From positions 17,186-46,136 of the forward strand of contig FR888200.1 in NCBI GenBank assembly GCA_000431775.1: a stretch of 28,951 nt of DNA, written 5' to 3'. Positions 15,278-22,962 of this stretch are shown one piece after another (positions within the stretch are counted from its first letter, which is position 1; every line of letters starts with the position of its first letter). The translations under genes were made by a program, and so were the position numbers. Below the pieces are notes generated by a model. The model was not told the DNA's origin, ran no database searches, and was given only the letters and a program-made list of their open reading frames with translations. The stretch comes from Clostridium sp. CAG:413. Lineage in GTDB: Bacteria > Bacillota > Clostridia > Oscillospirales > Acutalibacteraceae.

Positions 15278-15287
15278 ACTTTTATTA

Positions 15288-15316
15288 TTGTATACTTATG
15301 ATTATTATGCTATAAT
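15288..15316 (+). promoter_or_regulatory. Extended -10 SigmaA promoter of the lipoprotein-hydrolase operon
   Basis: TTGTAT (15288-15293), 17 nt, TATAAT (15311-15316), with TGC directly before the -10, an extended -10 element. It lies 34 bp before the substrate-binding protein ATG. Confidence 0.85.
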
Positions 15317-15350
15317 TTAATGACAAGGATCATGTATACGGAGGAATGTT

Positions 15351-17297
15351 ATGAGACGGATATTGAGAACCGCTGCGGTTATTTTACTTTGCCTCGCCGT
15401 AGTGCTCACAAGCGGGTGCAGGGCGGTAAAATCCATCAAAACAAAGCAGCTTAAAGTCGGCGTCGAGGGCATAGAGGGTGTGTTTAACCCGTTTTATGCC
15501 GAGAGCGAGGCCGACAAGCAGATAAATTCTCAGATATTTCTGCCGATACAGCGCAGGACGGGTGACAACCGCCTTGTAAACCTCTGCGGAGGCATATCGT
15601 ATGAGTATTCGGGCACCACGGGCGTTAAATACACCGTCACGATAAGGGACGATATGTTTTTCTCCGACGGTAAGCCCGTGACTATCGACGACGTGATATT
15701 CTTCTATTATTTCATCGCGGACGCCACTTATGACGGTGTTTACAGCGACTGGTATCTCAATGATATCGTCGGATTAAAGGAATATTACTTCGACGATAAG
15801 AATTACCAAAGCTCCATTGAAAATATCGAGGAGCGTGTGGCGGCAAATTACACGGTCAAAACTATTGAAACCGCCGATTATATCGAATATCTCGTTGCAA
15901 CCGGCATCGAGAGGCGCTTCAACGGCGACCTGAACTCAGCCTCGCCGACGGGCGCTTCATGGCGTGATTATGTCTCAAAGCTCGGTTATTCCGAGGCGCT
16001 GAGCGATCTCGGTGCGTCACCGTCGGAGTCACAGGTCATGCGCCTTATTGCGAGAGTTGAGGCGGAGACAAATCCGCTTTCGTATGACCCTGAAACATGG
16101 TACAGAGATAAGCTCTATAAAGAATATATCAATAAAAATTACGAGAACGGCATAGATGTAACCGAAATTTCGGGCATCAAAAAGGTCAACGACTACACCT
16201 GCACGGTGCAGTTTAATTCACGCAATATCAATGCCGTCTCCCGTCTGAATGCCCTTGTAGTGTCGAAGGCGTATTATTCGGTCGATTATGTCAAGGGGCA
16301 GGCGGATAAGGTCAAGCAGATGACCGGCTTTGCCGTCGGCTCAGGGCCTTATACCGTTATCGACCACAGCAATAACGAGGTTTCGCTGACAGCCAACGAT
16401 TATTATTTTGACGGTAAACCCGCTTTTGGTTCTCTGAAATTCATTGACCTCGCCGCCAAGGAGGAGGATCCGGGTCTGAGCGTTCTCAACGGTAAGGTGG
16501 ATGTCGTTACCACGACGGCGACCGCTGAGCTGATAAATAAGCTCACCGCCGACAAGGTCAAATACTATGTCTCCGATAACGACAGCTATACTACGCTCTT
16601 CTTTAATACAAGGACAGTTGACAATTTCCTCAGAAAAGCCCTCTGCGGCCTTGCAAGCGGCGTTAAAAGCTCGGTGGAGAGTGCGGTCGGGACTTATTAT
16701 ACCGTCCCGTATCGTCCGCTAAGCGTACGCTTTGACGAATATCCCGCTAACCTCACTCAGCCGTATTACACCGAAAGCTCTTATTCGGCTTATGAGATAG
16801 TCAACGGCACCCCTAACAAAGCGTTCACCGCATATTACCTCAGCGGTGCGGATGAATTGACCGTTGCGGCGCTCAACGAATATAAGACCCTGCTTTCAAA
16901 GAAGGGGATAACGCTGAATATCGTTGTTGCAGATGCGGCAGGGCTTGACGCCGCCATAACATCGGGTAAGGCTGATATTTGGATTGATTTCGTCCCCGAC
17001 GGCGCAACGAGCGATAAATTCGATTACTATAATTCGGCGGGCACTCTCAACAAAACTGCCGTAAACGATACCAAGATAAACGAGCTGACTACGGGCATCC
17101 GCTCGGCTATAGGTCTTTCCGCGAGGGCGTCCATGGTCTCAAATCTTCTCGATCAGGTCATGGAGCAGGCGGTCGAATTCCCGCTCTATCAGCTGCAACT
17201 TGTGACTATCTATAATACCGACACTATCGACCCTGCCTCGTTTGGCGATAGCTTCGACTACGACGGGTTTGAATATGCGCTTCCCGTGTTAAAATAA
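15351..17297 (+). CDS. ABC transporter substrate-binding lipoprotein, family 5 (peptide/oligosaccharide type)
   Basis: The N-terminus is a lipoprotein signal: basic MRRILR, a hydrophobic core, and the lipobox LTSGC with Cys23 as the lipidated residue, so the protein sits outside on the membrane. The 648-residue mature part looks like SBP_bac_5: an early FNPFYAESEADKQI segment, VTIRDDMFFSDGKPVTIDDVIF (the usual 'G.P.TA.DV' region, here near 100-120) and GSGPYTVIDH near 338. It is longer than typical OppA/DppA proteins (500-600). No permease or ATPase genes are nearby, so the partner transporter is elsewhere. It is followed after 21 bp by the alpha-galactosidase, which suggests that it delivers galactosylated ligands; this is inference. 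Confidence 0.85.
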   Translation: MRRILRTAAVILLCLAVVLTSGCRAVKSIKTKQLKVGVEGIEGVFNPFYAESEADKQINSQIFLPIQRRTGDNRLVNLCGGISYEYSGTTGVKYTVTIRDDMFFSDGKPVTIDDVIFFYYFIADATYDGVYSDWYLNDIVGLKEYYFDDKNYQSSIENIEERVAANYTVKTIETADYIEYLVATGIERRFNGDLNSASPTGASWRDYVSKLGYSEALSDLGASPSESQVMRLIARVEAETNPLSYDPETWYRDKLYKEYINKNYENGIDVTEISGIKKVNDYTCTVQFNSRNINAVSRLNALVVSKAYYSVDYVKGQADKVKQMTGFAVGSGPYTVIDHSNNEVSLTANDYYFDGKPAFGSLKFIDLAAKEEDPGLSVLNGKVDVVTTTATAELINKLTADKVKYYVSDNDSYTTLFFNTRTVDNFLRKALCGLASGVKSSVESAVGTYYTVPYRPLSVRFDEYPANLTQPYYTESSYSAYEIVNGTPNKAFTAYYLSGADELTVAALNEYKTLLSKKGITLNIVVADAAGLDAAITSGKADIWIDFVPDGATSDKFDYYNSAGTLNKTAVNDTKINELTTGIRSAIGLSARASMVSNLLDQVMEQAVEFPLYQLQLVTIYNTDTIDPASFGDSFDYDGFEYALPVLK

Positions 17298-17318
17298 CCG
17301 ACCGAAAGGATGAATATA

Positions 17319-19028
17319 ATGGCAAAGCTGTTTTCTCTTGAAGGCATCACCGCCGCAGTTAAAGCGATAAAAGATAAGGGTGTAGCCGCCTCGACCTCCG
17401 CCGCAAAAAGAGCGGTGAATTCAATGAGACTGACCTACAGAGCCGATAAGCCCTATGATAACGGCGCGGCACTCACCCCGCCGATGGGTTGGTCGAGCTG
17501 GAATACCTTCAGAAATAAAATAGATGAAGATCTGATATATGAAACGGCTCTCGCTATGAAAAACAGCGGTCTGCTCGACTGCGGCTATCGCTATATAAAT
17601 ATCGACGACTGCTGGCAGTCCTCGATGCGCGATGCCGACGGCAGGCTGCAAGGTGATTTTGTCAAATTCCCGAGCGGCATAAAGGCACTTGTCGAGCGCG
17701 TAAACGCTCTCGGCGCAAAGCTCGGCATATATACCTCAAACGGCACTCTCACCTGTGAGGATCTGCCGGCAAGCCTCGGTAACGAGGCTGTCGACGCAGA
17801 TACCTTTGCCGAGTGGGGAGTGGAATACTTCAAATATGATTTCTGCCACAATGTGCCCATCCCGTCCAAAGCTCCCGATATCGAGAAAATAACCGTATCA
17901 AAGATCGGCAGCTCGGAGGAGAGGGCGTATTCGGCACGCGAAGCCGTTCTCAGCGGTGAAGCCCGCATTGTTGACGACCCGAAGCTCGCAAGCGGATGCT
18001 GTATCACGGGTCTGTCTGCAAATGCAGGTAGATGTGATTTCAATAATGTTGTTGCCGACGGTGACGGCGAGTACATACTCACTTTGTGCATAAGGAAAAA
18101 GAATAATTGCAATAAGTATCTCGAGATAATCGTCAACGGCGAAGAGAGATACAAGACCACCTTGCCCGCCACTAAGAGTTTCACCCCCGACGGCAGGCAT
18201 CAGGTGCGGATAAGACTGCGCGACGGTGTGAACACTGTCTCGATTTATAATCCCGTTGCCTCGAAGCAGGACAGCGCCGCAATTCAGTATACGGATATGG
18301 GTGCGGAGCTTAAAAGAGCCACACGGCAGTACGCCGAGAAGCACGGCACGCCCGAGAAGCCGATAGTGTTCTCCATATGCGAATGGGGCTTCAATTTCCC
18401 GTGGCGCTGGGGCGCAAAGGCGGGCAATCTTTGGCGCACAACAGCCGATATCAAGCCGATGTGGGCGTCGGTTATCGGCATATATGAGATAAATGTGCTG
18501 CTCTATAAATACGCGGGTATCGGAGCGTGGAACGACCCCGATATGCTTGAGGTCGGCAACGGCGAGCTCAGTTACGAGGAGAACAAGGCGCATTTCAGCC
18601 TTTGGTGCATGATGGCCGCGCCGCTTATTCTCGGCAATGATATCAGGCATTTTGTGAAGCAGGACGGCACTCCGGACACGGCGAATCCCGTCTATTCCAT
18701 AGTCGCCAATCGCGAGATGATAGCGGTAGATCAGGATGCTCTCGGCGTGCAGTGCCGCAGGATAAAGACCAACGGCGCCGAGGATGTGCTTGTCAAGCCG
18801 CTTGCCGGCGGCGAATTTGCAGTTTGCTTCCTTAATAAGGCAGGTTCTCCAACTCGAATGAAGCAGCCTGTCAGGGATATAATTTGCAGGACTTTTGTTG
18901 ACACCCCGTTTGCCGAGGTATATACGGCGAGAGACCTTTGGAGCGGCAAGGAGTTTGAGATTACCGATAAGCTCGAGGCGGCCGTGCCCGCACATGGCGT
19001 CAGAGTATTCAGAGTGAGGGCTAAATGA
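17319..19028 (+). CDS. GH27 alpha-galactosidase with a carbohydrate-binding-like module nested in the barrel
   Basis: The ATG at 17319 is chosen because AAAGGA ends 8 nt before it; the ATG at 17310 overlaps that site. The 569-residue protein starts its catalytic domain with PPMGWSSWNTF, the GH27 hallmark. The nucleophile is Asp174 in YFKYDFC and the acid/base is probably Asp377 in LWRTTAD; WNDPDML follows. In human alpha-galactosidase A the two are 61 residues apart, here 203. The extra part (about 185-345) contains a beta-rich stretch like CBM35/CBM6: SGEARIV, SGCCITGL, DGEYILTLCI, IIVNGEERYKT, DGVNTVSIYNP. No signal peptide is seen, so it acts in the cytoplasm on alpha-galactosides or alpha-GalNAc. 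It lies 21 bp after the lipoprotein gene and 1 bp before the next gene, an operon. Confidence 0.9.
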   Translation: MAKLFSLEGITAAVKAIKDKGVAASTSAAKRAVNSMRLTYRADKPYDNGAALTPPMGWSSWNTFRNKIDEDLIYETALAMKNSGLLDCGYRYINIDDCWQSSMRDADGRLQGDFVKFPSGIKALVERVNALGAKLGIYTSNGTLTCEDLPASLGNEAVDADTFAEWGVEYFKYDFCHNVPIPSKAPDIEKITVSKIGSSEERAYSAREAVLSGEARIVDDPKLASGCCITGLSANAGRCDFNNVVADGDGEYILTLCIRKKNNCNKYLEIIVNGEERYKTTLPATKSFTPDGRHQVRIRLRDGVNTVSIYNPVASKQDSAAIQYTDMGAELKRATRQYAEKHGTPEKPIVFSICEWGFNFPWRWGAKAGNLWRTTADIKPMWASVIGIYEINVLLYKYAGIGAWNDPDMLEVGNGELSYEENKAHFSLWCMMAAPLILGNDIRHFVKQDGTPDTANPVYSIVANREMIAVDQDALGVQCRRIKTNGAEDVLVKPLAGGEFAVCFLNKAGSPTRMKQPVRDIICRTFVDTPFAEVYTARDLWSGKEFEITDKLEAAVPAHGVRVFRVRAK

Positions 19029-19029
19029 T

Positions 19030-20295
19030 ATGAATCACAACGCAAAATTAAACGGAGCGGGGGATTATTCTCTCCCGAATATAAGACTTGACCTGCGCCC
19101 CGAGGGCCTGCCCGAGGAGCTTGGCTATCTTTTTGACCTTGTAACGGTCGACGATGGGCTCGACTATATCGGTCACCCGGATTCCGTGCTGCTTAAAAAC
19201 GGCGATATTTTGACCGTCTATCCCTCGGGTCACGGCAAGGGCGCTGTCAGAAGCAGGCTCAGCCACGACGACGGGAAGAGCTATACCGACAGCTTAAAGA
19301 ATCAGCCCGCCTCTTGGCAGACCTCACGCGAAACGCCGACGGTCTACCGCCTTGAATTCTCCGACGGCACGCCCGATAAGCTCCTTTTGGTCTCTGCAAA
19401 TCCCGATTGGAACGACGGCTTAGGCTCGGTCGGCGGCTTCAATTTTTCGCTTTCGGATGATGAGGGCGAGCATTGGAGCGAATTTGAGCTTTGCTTCGGC
19501 AAAAAGGACGGCTATGATTACCTGCCGATCGTTGCCATGGCTTCGCTCACGAGGCTCAAGGAGGGCGGCAGATTTGTCGATAAATGGATGGGCTTTTTTC
19601 ACGACCGCAATTTTGTGAATTACAAGACTATTCTGTCCTTTGAGGGCGGCAAGCCTGTTTGGAGCGTGCCTGTTCCGTATTTCGCCGAGCATCGCGAGAT
19701 AGAGAAAGCGGCGAATATGTGCGAGGTTGAGGTCATACGCTCCGACTGTGGCAAGGGCGACGAGCTTTGCCTGATTGCACGCAGTAACGATAAAAATTAT
19801 AATTCGCTCCTGTCGTTTTCGACCGACGAGGGCGAGACTTGGTCTGCTCCCGTCTTTGCTCCGAGCGCCCTGAACGGCGAGCGCCACAAGGCGGATTACA
19901 CCTCGGACGGCCGACTTTTTATAACCATCCGCTCAATTGAACGCAGTCCCGAGAAGCTGATGAAATACGCCCCCGATAAAGCAGAAAGGGGTTGGTTCAG
20001 CGAGGGCTGGGTCGCCTGGGTCGGCAGATATGAGGATCTGCACGGCGGCGAGGGTCAATACAGGATAAAGCTCGCCCATGTCTGCACCGAGGAGCACCTT
20101 GAGCCGCAGGAGGTGGCGGGCGACGACACCGGCTATTGCGGCAATGTCGTTTTGCCCGACGACACTATAGTCACCTCGACCTACGGTGCCTTCGGCGAAC
20201 GCAACGCCGACAGCGGGCTCAAGACCTATGTCGTCTCCAAACGCCTTCGCCTTGCGGATATCGACCGCCTTGCCGAGTGGGAGAAACTAAACTGA
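19030..20295 (+). CDS. Sialidase-superfamily (Asp-box) beta-propeller protein
   Basis: 421 residues with three Asp-box repeats, SHDDGKSY (78-85), SDDEGEHW (142-149) and STDEGETW (264-271), which mark six-bladed sialidase-type propellers. The segments NMCEVEVIR (about 229-237) and SDGRLFITIR (about 292-301) resemble the sialidase stretches that carry the catalytic Glu and a substrate-binding Arg. The canonical N-terminal FRIP motif is not seen, so sialidase activity is uncertain; another propeller glycosidase or lyase is possible. There is no signal peptide, so it is probably intracellular. Its ATG lies 1 bp after the alpha-galactosidase stop, with GAGGG about 10 nt upstream inside that gene, so the two are probably coupled. 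Confidence 0.75.
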   Translation: MNHNAKLNGAGDYSLPNIRLDLRPEGLPEELGYLFDLVTVDDGLDYIGHPDSVLLKNGDILTVYPSGHGKGAVRSRLSHDDGKSYTDSLKNQPASWQTSRETPTVYRLEFSDGTPDKLLLVSANPDWNDGLGSVGGFNFSLSDDEGEHWSEFELCFGKKDGYDYLPIVAMASLTRLKEGGRFVDKWMGFFHDRNFVNYKTILSFEGGKPVWSVPVPYFAEHREIEKAANMCEVEVIRSDCGKGDELCLIARSNDKNYNSLLSFSTDEGETWSAPVFAPSALNGERHKADYTSDGRLFITIRSIERSPEKLMKYAPDKAERGWFSEGWVAWVGRYEDLHGGEGQYRIKLAHVCTEEHLEPQEVAGDDTGYCGNVVLPDDTIVTSTYGAFGERNADSGLKTYVVSKRLRLADIDRLAEWEKLN

Positions 20296-20314
20296 AAGCG
20301 GGTCATGGACTGAT

Positions 20315-20494
20315 ATGATAAGCGAAAGCGGAATTTGGACTTGGGGTCATGTTATTTATGATTACAGGGGATTTCTCAAAAATATGAGAAGTCTCGGCAT
20401 GAATAAAATAACCATTTGGAATGACTATGCCCCGATAAATGCAAGTGAGATTGTCTAAAAGGCGCACAAAAACGGTATTCGGGTCATAGGCTGA
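20315..20494 (+). pseudogene. Remnant of an N-terminal (beta/alpha)-barrel-like gene, probably a hydrolase
   Basis: From ATG 20315 the frame reads a protein-like stretch, with GIWTWGHVIYDYRGFLKNM followed by SLGMNKITIWNDYAPINASEIV, then a TAA at 20456-20458, and continues in the same frame with KAHKNGIRVIG before a TGA at 20492-20494. The pattern 'Y-R-x-F-L-x-N-M-x-x-L-x-M-N-x-I-x-I-W-N-D ... A-H-x-x-G-I-x-V-I' is that of the first beta-alpha units of a TIM-barrel carbohydrate-active enzyme; the stop inside it and the loss of everything after it indicate a decayed, truncated gene. The family cannot be named. It sits directly behind the sialidase-like gene and before the nucleoside phosphorylase. 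Confidence 0.55.
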
Positions 20495-20521
20495 CGGAGC
20501 TGCAAAGTAAGAGGAAACAGT

Positions 20522-21289
20522 ATGAGTATTATAAAAAATGAGATACCCATTCTTGAGTTTGATACAGATCGAACCGCAGTCATCAGCCCCATGCATGAAG
20601 GGCTGGATTTGAAGCTGCCGAAGAAATGTGTGTTTGCTTTCCTTGGTGAATACATAGATGTGTATGCCGACATGACCGATACCCGACAAGTATCGTGCTA
20701 TATCAGCGCGACAAAGAATTATCCTATCTATGTAACAAAATATAAAAATGAGGAGATCGTGCTCTGCCAAGCTCCTGTCGGGGCTGCCGCCGCCGTGCAA
20801 TTACTTGATTGGCTTATCGGCTACGGCGTGCGTGAGATAATTTCTGCGGGCAGTTGCGGCGCTCTTGAGAAATTTGAGGAGAGCACTTTCCTTGTGCCGT
20901 GCAAGGTGCTTCGTGACGAGGGAGCTTCATACCACTATGCACCCCCGTCTCGCTTTATTGAAATTGATGAAGCGGTTAGAAAAGCAATCGAAAAGACCAT
21001 TCTTGAGCACGGCATGAAGTATCAAGAAGTCGTTACATGGTCTACCGACGGTTTCTACCGAGAGACAAGAGATATGGTAGCATATCGCAGAAGCGAGGGA
21101 TGCTCTGTGGTGGAGATGGAGTGCTCTGCGCTTGCTGCGTGTGCCGCTTTCAGAAACACGTCTTTTGGGATGATCCTTTATACAGCGGACAGCCTTGCCG
21201 ATGTCGATAAATATGACGCGAGGAATTGGGGCGGTGACGCATACGAGTATGCGCTCACGCTTTGCCTCAATTCCGTGCTTGAATTATAA
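20522..21289 (+). CDS. Nucleoside phosphorylase (PNP/UDP family 1)
   Basis: A 255-residue cytosolic enzyme of the purine/uridine phosphorylase superfamily, which splits ribonucleosides with phosphate. Family marks are ISAGSCGAL (near 110), the following VPCKVLRDEGASYHY strand, and VVEMECSALAACAAF (near 197), where the Glu contacts the ribose. The end has YTADSLAD, an Asp usually involved in base recognition. AGAGGAA about 6 nt before the ATG gives the start. Uridine phosphorylase is the nearest guess, but substrate choice is not readable. The gene is not obviously linked in function to the sugar locus before it. Confidence 0.87.
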   Translation: MSIIKNEIPILEFDTDRTAVISPMHEGLDLKLPKKCVFAFLGEYIDVYADMTDTRQVSCYISATKNYPIYVTKYKNEEIVLCQAPVGAAAAVQLLDWLIGYGVREIISAGSCGALEKFEESTFLVPCKVLRDEGASYHYAPPSRFIEIDEAVRKAIEKTILEHGMKYQEVVTWSTDGFYRETRDMVAYRRSEGCSVVEMECSALAACAAFRNTSFGMILYTADSLADVDKYDARNWGGDAYEYALTLCLNSVLEL

Positions 21290-21330
21290 GGTGTTTTGCT
21301 AAGAACGCACCGAGGGCTGACACAAAAATA

Positions 21331-21342
21331 TTGCATATGCAA
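21331..21342. promoter_or_regulatory. 12-bp perfect palindrome upstream of the GNAT gene
   Basis: TTGCATATGCAA is a perfect palindrome 60 bp before the acetyltransferase start. It may be a repressor site; no convincing promoter is seen beside it. Confidence 0.3.
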
Positions 21343-21402
21343 AGAAGATGTTTGATTTATTCAAATGAAGCGGCAAGAAAAGTAATCAAAGGATATTTTG
21401 TT

Positions 21403-21930
21403 ATGGAAGAATTGATTTTGACGCGGCCTGCAAGCGAATACGCGGGCCAGATCGCCGAATACAGACAAGAGTTTCTTGACGCGGGCGATTCTATGGACGG
21501 AACGGGCCCTCTCAGGCGGACAGAGGATACCGAAGAATATATAAAAGTCTGCATAGATTATGAAGACCCGAAAAATGTTCCGCCTCATTTGGTTCCCGCT
21601 ACGCAATTCCTGTGCATCCGTAAGGCTGATAACAAGCTGGTCGGGATGATCCAGGTAAGGCATTGCTTTGATGACTATCTTGAAAAATACGGAGGTCATA
21701 TCGGTTATTCGGTAAGACCGTGCGAACGCCGCAAAGGCTACGCCAAGGAAATGCTCGGAATGGCTCTACCGTTTTGCCGTGAGATCGGAATTGATAAAGT
21801 GCTGATCTCTTGTGTTGACGGAAATATCGGAAGCGAAAAGACTATCCTTGCAAACGGCGGCGTTTATGAATGCACAATACACGAACCTGATGAGGACATA
21901 GATCTGAAAAGGTTTTGGATAACGCTGTGA
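21403..21930 (+). CDS. GNAT-family N-acetyltransferase
   Basis: The start is taken at 21403 because AAAGGA stands 9 nt upstream; the upstream open frame carries no such site. The 175-residue protein has the GNAT acetyl-CoA motif HIGYSVRPCERRKGYAKEML, where RRKGYA is the pyrophosphate-binding loop, and then the SEKTILANGGV segment typical of the RimJ/RimL-like branch. The acceptor is unknown; antibiotics, small amines and protein N-termini are all possible. A terminator follows directly. Confidence 0.9.
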   Translation: MEELILTRPASEYAGQIAEYRQEFLDAGDSMDGTGPLRRTEDTEEYIKVCIDYEDPKNVPPHLVPATQFLCIRKADNKLVGMIQVRHCFDDYLEKYGGHIGYSVRPCERRKGYAKEMLGMALPFCREIGIDKVLISCVDGNIGSEKTILANGGVYECTIHEPDEDIDLKRFWITL

Positions 21931-21938
21931 TTCTATTA

Positions 21939-21966
21939 TAACCTCTCTGCGGAGAGGTTACTTTTA
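21939..21966 (+). terminator. Terminator of the GNAT gene
   Basis: A perfect 9-bp stem (21939-21947 with 21952-21960), loop TGCG, then CTTTTAT. Confidence 0.8.
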
Positions 21967-21974
21967 TACGGCAA

Positions 21975-22006
21975 TATAAAACGGCGTGACCGTAGCCACG
22001 CCGTTT
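21975..22006 (-). terminator. Terminator of the glycosyltransferase operon
   Basis: A 10-bp stem (21979-21988 with 21997-22006) with a U-rich tract on the minus strand (TTTTATA). It lies 11 bp after the GT2 stop codon, back to back with the GNAT terminator. Confidence 0.8.
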
Positions 22007-22017
22007 AGCAAAGTGTT

Positions 22018-22962
22018 TTATTTTTTGCTGCTGTTTAAGTGCTCTTTAACTATATAGACCGGGCGGTTTTTGACCTGCACATACATCTTTGAGAGGTATT
22101 CGCCGACTATACCGAGGCAGAATAAGATAAGTCCGCCGACAAGGAGCAGCAGCACTATCACCGCCGAATAAGAGGGGATAGCGGCGTTTGACCCGTATTT
22201 CATGACCAAGATCACTATCAAATAAACGAGCGAGCCGAGCGCCGATAACAGCCCGACAAAGGTCGATATTTTCAGCGGCGTTGTAGAGAAAGCGAAAATG
22301 CCCTCGAAAGCATATTTTGTCAGCTTTTTAACGCTCCATTTTGACTCGCCGCTTTCACGTTCGGCGACTGTGTAGGGGATGTACTTCGTGTTGAAGCCCA
22401 CATAGCTGAAAATTCCTTTAGAGAATCTGTGAAATTCCGTCATTTGCAGCACGGCATCCACCATTGTGCGCTTCATCAGGCGAAAGTCTGAGGCGCCGTT
22501 GACAAATTCAACGGCGGAGATCTTGTTGATGAGCTTGTAAAACGACGATTTCAGGAATGAGATCGCGGCGCTCTCCTTGCGTTTATCCTGATAAGCAGTG
22601 ACGCAGTCGATATCCGCATCCGAATTCATCACGTCGAGCATTTCTAGCACTACCTCGGGGCGCTGCTGGAGGTCGGCGTCAATAAGACACACAAGGTCGC
22701 CCGTCGATTTAGTTAGTCCTGCGTAAATAGCGGCCTCTTTGCCGAAATTGCGGCTGAAGCTGATAACTTGTATATTGCTGTTATCCTTTTCGTCGTTATA
22801 GAGCTTCTTGAGCCTTTGATAAGTCTTGTCCTTGCTGCCGTCGTTGACAAATACAAATTCGCAATCCTCCACCTTGCCGTCAAAGACCCGCTTTACTTCG
22901 CTGAAGAATTTCTCGACGTTGCCCTCTTCGTTATAGCACGGAATAATTAAAGATAATCTCAT
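22018..22962 (-). CDS. GT2 polyprenyl-phosphate glycosyltransferase (GtrB-like)
   Basis: A 314-residue membrane-anchored enzyme that moves a sugar from a nucleotide donor to undecaprenyl phosphate on the cytoplasmic face. The N-terminal GT-A domain begins LSLIIPCYNEE, has the VNDGSKD donor loop near 40, and DADLQQRPE with the metal-binding Asp pair near 96. ERESGESKWS (about 200-210) precedes two C-terminal TM helices (about 230-255 and 262-288), the layout of GtrB/DPM-type enzymes. Its start overlaps the stop of the upstream membrane protein by 4 bp (ATGA), a tight operon. Confidence 0.92.
   Translation of the reverse strand: MRLSLIIPCYNEEGNVEKFFSEVKRVFDGKVEDCEFVFVNDGSKDKTYQRLKKLYNDEKDNSNIQVISFSRNFGKEAAIYAGLTKSTGDLVCLIDADLQQRPEVVLEMLDVMNSDADIDCVTAYQDKRKESAAISFLKSSFYKLINKISAVEFVNGASDFRLMKRTMVDAVLQMTEFHRFSKGIFSYVGFNTKYIPYTVAERESGESKWSVKKLTKYAFEGIFAFSTTPLKISTFVGLLSALGSLVYLIVILVMKYGSNAAIPSYSAVIVLLLLVGGLILFCLGIVGEYLSKMYVQVKNRPVYIVKEHLNSSKK

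Noticed and set aside
17310..17318. ATG 17310 as the alpha-galactosidase start
   Set aside because: It overlaps the AAAGGA ribosome-binding site that serves ATG 17319 at the right distance.
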